Source: Microbacterium trichothecenolyticum (GTDB taxonomy: Bacteria > Actinomycetota > Actinomycetes > Actinomycetales > Microbacteriaceae). From it: a DNA stretch of 64,000 bases. The DNA is taken from positions 124,001-188,000 of the forward strand of contig NZ_JYJA01000034.1 in NCBI RefSeq assembly GCF_000956465.1, read 5' to 3'. The position numbers were made by a program, and so were the translations under genes. Each line of letters opens with the position of its first letter. Positions within the stretch are counted from its first letter, which is position 1. The notes beneath the pieces are model-generated. The model worked only from the letters and a program-made list of their open reading frames with translations. It did no database searches and was not told where the DNA came from. Positions 51,480-58,223 of this stretch are shown here, in pieces.

Positions 51480-52406
51480 ATGGATTTCGACGCCGAACTC
51501 ATCCGAGAGCTGCAGGTCGACGGCCGCGCGAGCATCCACACCCTGGCCGGTCGCCTCGGCCAGTCCCGCGCCGCCGTCTCGACCCGGCTCAACGCGATGC
51601 TCGCCGACGGCACCGTGCGCGTCGTCGCCGCCGTCGACCCGGTGTTCCTCGGTCAGCATGTGCTCGCCCACGTGTCCATCCGCACGCAGGGCGGTGTCGA
51701 GCCCGTGGCGCAGCACCTGCGCGGCCTCAGCGAGACCGTGCTCGTCTCGGCGGTCGGCGGTGCGTACGACCTCGTGACGGAGGTGCGACTCGGGTCGATG
51801 CCGGCGCTGCACGACCTGCTCGCCCAGATCCGGGCGCTGCCCGGCGTCGCCGACATCAACACCCTCATCTACACCGATGTGGTCAAGGGGTTCTTCGTGT
51901 CGGAGTACCACGGCGACGTCACCATCGACGCGATCGACACCGCACTCATCGAGCAGCTGCAGCGCGACGGCCGCAAGAGCTACCGGGCACTCGGTGAGGC
52001 CGTGCGCCTGTCCCCCTCGGCGGTGACGACGCGGGTACAGCGGCTCGTCGACGGCGGCGTCATCAAGATCAGCGCCGTCGAGGCACGCGGCCTCGTGCAC
52101 CGTCAGCTGTCGATGGGCGTCGGCCTCAACCTCGCGGGCGCCGACGATCGCGTGACCGAGGCGCTGCGCACGTGGCGCGGCGTGGACTTCGCTGCGCGCA
52201 CCCTCGGCCGCTTCGACGTGGTCACGACCCTCGTCGAGCCGTCGGCCGGCGCGCTGTACGCGAGCCTCGAACGGATCCGCGAGATCCCCGGCGTCTCGGG
52301 CGTCGAGGCGTGGTTCCACCTGGCGGTGCTCAAGGAGGACTACGCCCGCACCCTCCGACCCGCCGGCGGCGGCATCCCGCAGCCCCTCGGCTCGATCACC
52401 GGGTGA
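51480..52406 (+). CDS. Lrp/AsnC-family regulator with two tandem AsnC units
   Basis: A 308-residue regulator with two HTH-plus-RAM units. The first is MDFDAELIRELQVDGRASIHTLAGRLGQSRAAVSTRLNAML... The second begins IDAIDTALIEQLQRDGRKSYRALGEAVRLSPSAVTTRVQRL. The RAM ligand domains follow each. Usual Lrp proteins (about 150 aa) dimerise; this is a covalent pair. ATG 51480 has GAGG. Divergent from the catabolic operon, so it is the probable amino-acid-responsive regulator of it. Confidence 0.88.
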   Translation: MDFDAELIRELQVDGRASIHTLAGRLGQSRAAVSTRLNAMLADGTVRVVAAVDPVFLGQHVLAHVSIRTQGGVEPVAQHLRGLSETVLVSAVGGAYDLVTEVRLGSMPALHDLLAQIRALPGVADINTLIYTDVVKGFFVSEYHGDVTIDAIDTALIEQLQRDGRKSYRALGEAVRLSPSAVTTRVQRLVDGGVIKISAVEARGLVHRQLSMGVGLNLAGADDRVTEALRTWRGVDFAARTLGRFDVVTTLVEPSAGALYASLERIREIPGVSGVEAWFHLAVLKEDYARTLRPAGGGIPQPLGSITG

Positions 52407-52424
52407 GCCGTGCGCCGGCGCGTG

Positions 52425-52505
52425 CACAGAATCGGAGAGTTTGCGCGACACGCCCGGCCGCAGCATCCATCTCCCGGCGCGCCGGCCAGGACCTCCGATT
52501 CTGTG
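52425..52505. repeat. Dispersed 80-bp nested palindrome, copy E
   Basis: An 81-bp copy 32 kb away from the others, between convergent Lrp and lipoate-ligase-like genes. Ends CACAGAATCGGAG and CCTCCGATTCTGTG; the inner motif GCGCGACACGCCCGG is kept on the left and the right inner arm is reduced. It shows that the element is dispersed and not a local duplication. Confidence 0.85.
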
Positions 52506-52512
52506 CGGGCGA

Positions 52513-53205
52513 TCAGAGCGGCGCGGCGAGCGCGGTGATCAGGGCGTCCTCGACCATCGTCCTCGGCATGCGAGGGACCTCGGTCGCCAGCGTGCCGAAA
52601 GTGGCCGGGTCCCAGTCGAGCTCGAGCGCCGCGTTGACCGCGAGGAGCACATCGGTGAACCGATCGACCGCGCCGAGCGGCAGCATCCCGCTGAGCAGTC
52701 GAGCGCCCCGCACCGCGCGCTGGGAGGTGCCGATGAGCTTGACTGCGCCGCGCGCATTGAGGCTGAACTCGCCGGGGCAGTACTCCCCCGGCACGTCGCC
52801 GACGCGGGCGTCCACGCCGAGCCCGCGCAGCGAGGCCGCGAGCGCGTCACCCACCTCGCGGAAGAACCGCGCCTGGTCGATCGAGCCTTCGGCCTCGCGC
52901 GCGACGACGTCGAACACGATGCAGCTCTCGTCGTAGGCGACCGCCCGCCCGCCGGTGGGGCGGATGGCCGGGGCGAAGCCCCGCTCGACCGCGGCGGCCC
53001 GGGCGACCTCGAATCCGGGCAGCCGGCTCTCGCGCCGGCTCATCGCGACCGTCGGCACCGGCGCGTACACCCGCACCACCCGGTGCGCGGCGATCGTGCC
53101 GTCGGCGACGGCTCGCAGAAGCTCGACCGACCGCTCGAGGTCGGTTGCGGCATCCGCCCGTTCCTCCTGCCGGATCACGAGAGCCGAGCCGTCACGCAGG
53201 GTCAT
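52513..53205 (-). CDS. Lipoate-protein ligase A-like protein
   Basis: A 230-residue LplA/BirA-fold protein: RRESRLPGFEVARAAAVERGFAPAIRPTGGRAVAYDESCIVFDVV holds the RxxGGxAV-type motif, followed by CPGEFSLNARGAVKLIGTSQRAVRGARLLSGML (Lys-X-GT(S)QR active site). LplA attaches lipoate to E2 domains; relatives move octanoate or biotin. It lacks the C-terminal LplA domain. The lpdA gene in this window makes the E3 of the same complexes. ATG 53205. Confidence 0.82.
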   Translation of the reverse strand: MTLRDGSALVIRQEERADAATDLERSVELLRAVADGTIAAHRVVRVYAPVPTVAMSRRESRLPGFEVARAAAVERGFAPAIRPTGGRAVAYDESCIVFDVVAREAEGSIDQARFFREVGDALAASLRGLGVDARVGDVPGEYCPGEFSLNARGAVKLIGTSQRAVRGARLLSGMLPLGAVDRFTDVLLAVNAALELDWDPATFGTLATEVPRMPRTMVEDALITALAAPL

Positions 53206-53242
53206 GTGCCCACACTCTCACGCGAATGGCTACGCCCGGCGT

Positions 53243-54820
53243 TCACTCCGGGTCGTTGCCGGTGTCTCGGCCCAGGCGGAAGGGCGTCGTGACCCCGTTG
53301 TAGGCGACGTGGGTCATCAGGCCCTCAGCCGCGTGCGGGAGGTTGTGGCAGTGGTCCATCCAGACGCCGGGGTTGTCGGCCACGAACGCGACCTCGAACG
53401 ACTCGCCGTGCACGACATCGAGGGAGTCCACCCACCACGGGCTGCCCGACGACGGTACGCCGTCACGTGAGAGGACGAGGAGGTGGTGGCCGTGCAGGTG
53501 CATCGGATGCCCCTCGCCGCTGCTGTTCGAGATCGTCATGACGACGACATCGCCTTCGTCGACCATGTACATCGGCACCGCGGCCCCCATGCCGCCGTTG
53601 ATCGTCCACCAGTAGCCCGGCCGGCCATCCAGGAAGCCGGGAAGGCGGCCGATGTCGTAGGCGAACCGGCGATCCGGCGCTTCGGGGTCGAGGGCGACGT
53701 CTGCCGGTTCCCCGTAGGACAGCAGGTCGAGATGCTCCCTCGGCGCTGACGTCTCGTCGGCATCGACGCCATCGGGGCCGATGGTGACCGAGGCCCCCGG
53801 CACCTGGACGCGGACTGCCCCGCTCTCGGGAACCCGTACCTCGAGGTCGGCGCGACCGCCGGCGGTGATCTGCACGCTCTGGTCGGCGAGCGAGGTGGGG
53901 CCGACGAGGTCGTGACCGTCGACGGCGAGGACTCGGAAGGGCGAACCGGTCACCCAGGCGCTCGTCGGCGTCGAGTCCGTGTTGATGAGTCGCACCCGGA
54001 CGATGTCGCCCGGGGCGGACTCGCGGTGGGAGTCGCCGAGAGCGCCACCGATCGTGCGCTGACCCCCGGGATAGGTGTGGATCGCTGCGACCACGTCGAC
54101 GGCAGGAGGGTTCACGTCCGCGGCGGCGGCAGCATCCGTCTCCGGAGCGGGATCGAGGATCAGCGCACCGAAGAGGCCGCCGACGACCTGCGGATGCGAC
54201 GCCTGGTGCGCGTGGTACCAGAACGTGCCGACCTGCTCGGCGACGAAGCGGTAGGTGAAGCTCTGCCCCGGCATGACGGCGTCCTGCGTGACACCGGCGA
54301 CGCCGTCCATCGCGTTGGGGACGTCGACCCCGTGCCAGTGCGCGGTGACGCCGGCGGGCACGTCCTCGTTGCGCAGCACGACCTCGACGAGCTGGCCCTC
54401 CGTCGCGCGGATCGTCGGGCCCGGCGTGGTGCCGTTGAGGGTGAAGCCGTCGAACGGCTCTCCTCCGGCGATGCTCACGCGCTCGGCCCGCGCGGTCAGT
54501 TCGACGTGAACGTCGGCGGGCCGGTCGGGGTCGGCGGTCAGCTCGGGCACGCTGATCCCGTCGGCGCTCGCCGGCACGGCCGCGCCGGCGCCGGCGGCGG
54601 CCGCGGCGCTGTGGCCGTGCGCCACGGCGTGGGCTTCGGAGCCGGCGCCGCCCCCGAAATCCGGCACGCCCATGTCGAGCGCCGAGTACGAGCCGGGCAG
54701 CACGCTGGCCCACCACATCCAGCCGACGAGCCCGACCGCGACCAGACCCAGCACGGCGCCGAGCCGGCGGGCGAACCACGCCCACCGGCTCTTCGCCGAT
54801 GCGGTTCTAGGCGGAAGCAC
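53243..54820 (-). CDS. Membrane-anchored multicopper oxidase
   Basis: A 525-residue multicopper oxidase with one N-terminal helix (about 19-40). A His-rich AHAVAHGHS stretch (63-71) follows, then cupredoxin domains. All four copper motifs are present: HWHG (161-164), HAH (203-205), HPMHLHGH (438-445) and HCHNLPHAAEGLM (490-502) with the type-1 Cys491, His496 and Met502. Such enzymes oxidise Cu(I) or organic substrates with O2 at the outer face. ATG 54820 overlaps the upstream membrane-protein gene by 14 bases. With the copper proteins at 13-14 kb it suggests a copper-rich or copper-stressed life. Confidence 0.92.
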   Translation of the reverse strand: MLPPRTASAKSRWAWFARRLGAVLGLVAVGLVGWMWWASVLPGSYSALDMGVPDFGGGAGSEAHAVAHGHSAAAAAGAGAAVPASADGISVPELTADPDRPADVHVELTARAERVSIAGGEPFDGFTLNGTTPGPTIRATEGQLVEVVLRNEDVPAGVTAHWHGVDVPNAMDGVAGVTQDAVMPGQSFTYRFVAEQVGTFWYHAHQASHPQVVGGLFGALILDPAPETDAAAAADVNPPAVDVVAAIHTYPGGQRTIGGALGDSHRESAPGDIVRVRLINTDSTPTSAWVTGSPFRVLAVDGHDLVGPTSLADQSVQITAGGRADLEVRVPESGAVRVQVPGASVTIGPDGVDADETSAPREHLDLLSYGEPADVALDPEAPDRRFAYDIGRLPGFLDGRPGYWWTINGGMGAAVPMYMVDEGDVVVMTISNSSGEGHPMHLHGHHLLVLSRDGVPSSGSPWWVDSLDVVHGESFEVAFVADNPGVWMDHCHNLPHAAEGLMTHVAYNGVTTPFRLGRDTGNDPE

Positions 54821-55283
54821 TGGCGGCAGTGGGCGCGGCGACCGCGTCGGCCCGTGCCGAGACGCGGCGCTTCGAGGCGTTGAGTCCGGCCAGGAGCGCG
54901 GTCGTGAACAGCAGCAGCGCGTTGACGCCGTGCAGGAACCCGAGCAGCGGGATCCCGTGGCCGAAGAGGCCGAGCGTCACCTGCAGGATGACCAGGCCGA
55001 ACACGCCTGCCGCGAACGCGACCCCACGCCGGATCTTCGCGAAGAAGGACACGATCAGCAGGATCAGCGCGAGCGCCGGGATGACGAACATGCCGTTCAT
55101 GCCGTGGATCATGAAGCCCATCACCTCGGGGAAAGGCGGCGGGCCCTCCTGCGCGGACGCGTCGACGACGCCGCCTTCGGCGATGTACAGCCCCAGGCCG
55201 GCCGACGCCCAGGCGTGCGAGGCGGCTTGCAGCGCGACGAGCGCGCAGATGGCGAATGACAGGATGCGGTAGGTGATGCGCAT
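54807..55283 (-). CDS. Four-helix membrane protein paired with the multicopper oxidase
   Basis: A 158-residue protein. A signal-like start (ILSFAICALVALQAASHAWA) precedes three or four helices, with His in FMIHGMNGMFVIPALALILL and LGLFGHGIPLLGFLHGVNALLLF. The His positions recall heme- or copper-binding membrane proteins, though no known family is certain. It overlaps the oxidase start by 14 bases, so the two are translated together and likely act as a pair. Confidence 0.78.
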   Translation of the reverse strand: MRITYRILSFAICALVALQAASHAWASAGLGLYIAEGGVVDASAQEGPPPFPEVMGFMIHGMNGMFVIPALALILLIVSFFAKIRRGVAFAAGVFGLVILQVTLGLFGHGIPLLGFLHGVNALLLFTTALLAGLNASKRRVSARADAVAAPTAASASA

Positions 55284-55392
55284 GACAGCTCCTCGGTGTC
55301 GGGTTCAACGACACGACAGAGCACCTGGGCGGCCGCCTGATACATCCGCGACGCGACGCGGCTGTCCTGCGCCGCCTGTCGGGGTGTGGAGG

Positions 55393-56094
55393 TCAGCGTC
55401 CGCGCCAGTGCGGCGGCGGGCCCGCGCTCGGGCGGAGCGGCGCATACGTCTTCCACACCATCCGGTAGCGGAACCCGCCGTAAGACACGGCGGTCGCGAC
55501 GATGGCGAGACCGACCACGACGCCGACGACGACCGCCGCGATCACGGGCGTCCCGAGCGCCGCGCAGAGACCGCCGACGAACATGCCCCCGACCGACCCG
55601 TTGACGAGGATGCTGAGGATCATCGACGAGCCGAGCACCTGTTCCAGCCCGCCGCGGTAGCGAAGGAACGAGTACGTCACCATGGACCCGAGTTGGTCGT
55701 CGCTGGGTGAGGCGAGGAAATAGCCGGCGGCGGTGGCATCGACGTCGGCGTAGGCGCCGCGGATGCGGTTCATCGCGACCACGTACATGAGGTCCTCTTC
55801 GGCGACGGTCATCACGCGCGTGAGCGTGAGCAGGCCGACGACCGACAGGAACCCGAGGATGCCGAGCGCCGCCGCGGGGAACCACGACCCGAACCGCGTC
55901 GCCTGCCCGAGCAGGCCGATCGTGACGAGGCCCGCCGAGACGAGCGTGAGATAGATGCTGATCCGCGTGAGCACCTCGCTCTGCGCCGTGCTGCGGGCGG
56001 CGAGCAGCCCCCAGTGCTCGGTCGCGAGGATCTGCAGCCGACGCGCGAGCGCGGCGTCGCTCTCGGCTCCGCCCCCGTCGGCCTCGGTCGCCAT
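55393..56094 (-). CDS. Hypothetical membrane protein (four helices)
   Basis: A 233-residue protein with two hydrophobic hairpins (YLTLVSAGLVTIGLLG..., PAAALGILGFLSVVGLLTLT; and a later pair around SMILSILVNGSVGGMFVGGL and PVIAAVVVGVVVGLAIVATAV) separated by a hydrophilic segment. The N-terminal stretch LQILATEHWGLLAARSTAQSEVLTRIS looks helical. No family recognised. It lies after the divergent adenosine-kinase-like gene and is spaced 109 bp from the next gene on its strand. Confidence 0.75.
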   Translation of the reverse strand: MATEADGGGAESDAALARRLQILATEHWGLLAARSTAQSEVLTRISIYLTLVSAGLVTIGLLGQATRFGSWFPAAALGILGFLSVVGLLTLTRVMTVAEEDLMYVVAMNRIRGAYADVDATAAGYFLASPSDDQLGSMVTYSFLRYRGGLEQVLGSSMILSILVNGSVGGMFVGGLCAALGTPVIAAVVVGVVVGLAIVATAVSYGGFRYRMVWKTYAPLRPSAGPPPHWRGR

Positions 56095-56221
56095 GGTTCA
56101 TGGTCCCACCGAGGTCGAGCATGCGGTAGGCCAGGCTCACCAGCCGGGCAGGACAGGGCGCGTGCACCCCGCGCGGCGAGAAGGCCGGGAGTCTAGGCTG
56201 GCGCTGTCGGAGGAGGTTCCC

Positions 56222-56710
56222 ATGACCGTCGACATCGAGGTCGTTCCGCTGGAGAAGCCGGACGACGTGAACGTCATCGTGGGCCAATCGCATTTCATCA
56301 AGACCGTCGAGGATCTGCACGAAGCGCTCGCCGGGGTGGGGGGAACCCTGCGGTTCGGGGTCGCGTTCTGCGAGGCGTCCGGCGCGCGGCTCGTGCGTCG
56401 CACCGGCAACGACGACGACCTCGTCGCCCTCGCCGTCGACGCCGCGCTGGCGATCGGCGCGGGCCACTCGTTCGTGATCATGCTGCAGGGCGGCTTCCCG
56501 GTGAATGTCCTCAACCAGGTGAAGGCCGTGCCCGAGGTCTGCTCCGTCTACTGCGCGACCGCGAACCCCATCCAGATGCTCGTCGCCGTGACCGACGCCG
56601 GCCGCGGCGTCGCGGGTGTCATCGACGGCCGGCCGCCGGCCGGCGTCGAGACCGAACAGGACGTCGCCGACCGCCGCGATCTGCTGCGCGCCATCGGGTA
56701 CAAGCTCTGA
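56222..56710 (+). CDS. Adenosine-specific kinase family protein (DUF355)
   Basis: A 162-residue protein: VDIEVVPLEKPDDVNVIVGQSHFIKTVEDLHEAL, FGVAFCEASGARLVRRTGNDDDLV, GHSFVIMLQGGFPVNVLNQVKAVPEVCSVYCATANP are the DUF355 motifs. A Pyrobaculum/Thermotoga relative was described as adenosine-specific kinase; activity in bacteria is barely tested. The ATG at 56222 has GGAGGAGG; TAGGCT (56194-56199) is the -10 for a short leader. Confidence 0.85.
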   Translation: MTVDIEVVPLEKPDDVNVIVGQSHFIKTVEDLHEALAGVGGTLRFGVAFCEASGARLVRRTGNDDDLVALAVDAALAIGAGHSFVIMLQGGFPVNVLNQVKAVPEVCSVYCATANPIQMLVAVTDAGRGVAGVIDGRPPAGVETEQDVADRRDLLRAIGYKL

Positions 56711-56793
56711 CGCGACGGCGGTGGGGATCGACGATCGCCCGGATGCCGCTAGCGTCGAAGGGCGCGGTGATGCGCCGGCCAGGAGGATCGCAG

Positions 56794-58122
56794 ATGGAGC
56801 ATTTCGACACGATCGTGGTGGGCGCGGGGGTGGCGGGTCTGACCGCCGCGCGCCTCCTGGGCAGGGCCGGCCATCGTGTCGTCGTGCTCGAGGCCCGCGA
56901 CCGCGTGGGCGGCCGGGTCTCGACAGACCGCCATTTCACGGGGATCGTGACCGACATGGGCGCCTCGTGGATCCACGGCATCACCGACTCCCCCGTCGCC
57001 GCGGCGGCGGAGGCTTTCGGCATGCGCACCGTCGAGTTCACCGTCGGCGGCTACCAGCCCGACAGCCGGCCGATCGCGTACTACGGACCCGACGGGAAGC
57101 GATTGACGGATGCCGCCACCCGGGCATTCATCGACGACATCCACGCCGTGGACGCCACGCTGCGGGAGGTGGTCGCGTCATCCGCTCCCGATGCGTCGTA
57201 CCGCGACGTGACCGACGCCGCGCTCACCGCCCAGGGATGGGACGCGGAGCGGACGCAGCGCGTGCGCGAGTACCTCGAGCACCGTTCGGAGGAGCAGTAC
57301 GGCGCCTGGATCGAGGACCTCGCCGCCCACGGGCTCGACGACGACTCGATCGACGGCGACGAGGTCGTGTTCCCCGACGGGTACGACCGCCTTCCCCGGC
57401 GGCTCGCCGAGGGACTCGACATCCGTCTGATCCATGTCGTGTCCGACGTGCAGTGGTCGGCGGGGGGCGTGCTGGTCACGACCGACCACGGGCTGTTCTC
57501 CGCCGACACCGCGATCGTCACGGTGCCGGTGGGCGTGCTGCAGTCGGACGAGTTCGTGATCGAGCCCGCATTGCCTGAACCCGTCGCAGGTGCGCTGAGC
57601 AGGCTCACGATGAACGCGTTCGAGAAGGTGTTCCTGCGGTTCCCGACGAAGTTCTGGGACGACGGCGTCTACGCGATCCGCCAGCAAGGACCCGAGAGTC
57701 GCTGGTGGCACTCCTGGTACGACCTCACCGCGCTCGACGGCACGCCGACGCTGCTGACCTTCGCGGCCGGCCCGGCGGCGCTCGAGACGTGGGACTGGAC
57801 CGAGGACGAGATCGTCGAGTCGATCCTCGTGCAGCTCCGGCGCCTGTACGGCGACCGCGTCGAGCTGCCGATGTACGTGCACGTCACGGACTGGCAGGAC
57901 GACCCGTGGTCGCACGGGTCGTACGCCTACATGACGGTCGGATCGACCACGGCCGACCACGACGACCTCTCGACGCCGATCGGCGGCGTGCTCCACCTCG
58001 CCGGTGAGGCGACCTGGACCGACGACCCCGCGACCGTGCCCGCCGCGATGTTCTCGGGCCACCGCGCGGCGTCGAGGGTGCTCGGACGCGACATCGCCAT
58101 CGAGGGGGCCTGGGCCGACTGA
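56794..58122 (+). CDS. Flavin-containing amine oxidase
   Basis: A 442-residue FAD-dependent oxidoreductase: FDTIVVGAGVAGLTAARLLGRAGHRVVVLEARDRVGGRV (Rossmann and GG-motif), ASWIHG, and the C-terminal GGVLHLAGEATWTDDPATVPAAMFSGHRAA substrate/FAD motif. It resembles polyamine/monoamine oxidases and histone-demethylase-type LSD fold. The ATG at 56794 has AGGAGG; frames starting at 56743 have no site. It could deaminate amines released by the guanidino operon, but that is speculation. Confidence 0.88.
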   Translation: MEHFDTIVVGAGVAGLTAARLLGRAGHRVVVLEARDRVGGRVSTDRHFTGIVTDMGASWIHGITDSPVAAAAEAFGMRTVEFTVGGYQPDSRPIAYYGPDGKRLTDAATRAFIDDIHAVDATLREVVASSAPDASYRDVTDAALTAQGWDAERTQRVREYLEHRSEEQYGAWIEDLAAHGLDDDSIDGDEVVFPDGYDRLPRRLAEGLDIRLIHVVSDVQWSAGGVLVTTDHGLFSADTAIVTVPVGVLQSDEFVIEPALPEPVAGALSRLTMNAFEKVFLRFPTKFWDDGVYAIRQQGPESRWWHSWYDLTALDGTPTLLTFAAGPAALETWDWTEDEIVESILVQLRRLYGDRVELPMYVHVTDWQDDPWSHGSYAYMTVGSTTADHDDLSTPIGGVLHLAGEATWTDDPATVPAAMFSGHRAASRVLGRDIAIEGAWAD

Positions 58123-58183
58123 CGCCCGGCCGGGCGGGTGTCGATCTTGTGGCGGGGTGCGCGGAGTGCGATTCTGCACCTGA

Positions 58184-58217
58184 GCCCACGAGCGTGGGCC
58201 GACCTGGCCGATAGGAC
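58184..58217 (+). promoter_or_regulatory. Palindromic operator overlapping the -35 region of the RPH-like gene
   Basis: GCCCACG-AG-CGTGGGC (58184-58199), a perfect 16-bp palindrome, is 12 bp upstream of TAGGAC (58212-58217), the probable -10 located 6 bases before ATG 58224. A bound protein would cover -35. The 19-bp rifamycin-associated element known from many rph genes was not found. Confidence 0.5.
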
Positions 58218-58223
58218 GACACC

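Noticed and set aside
58123..58223. A rifamycin-associated element (RAE) upstream of rph
   Set aside because: I looked for the 19-bp GGGGCTTGCGGCAAGGCCC-type palindrome and did not find it; only an unrelated 16-bp palindrome is present.
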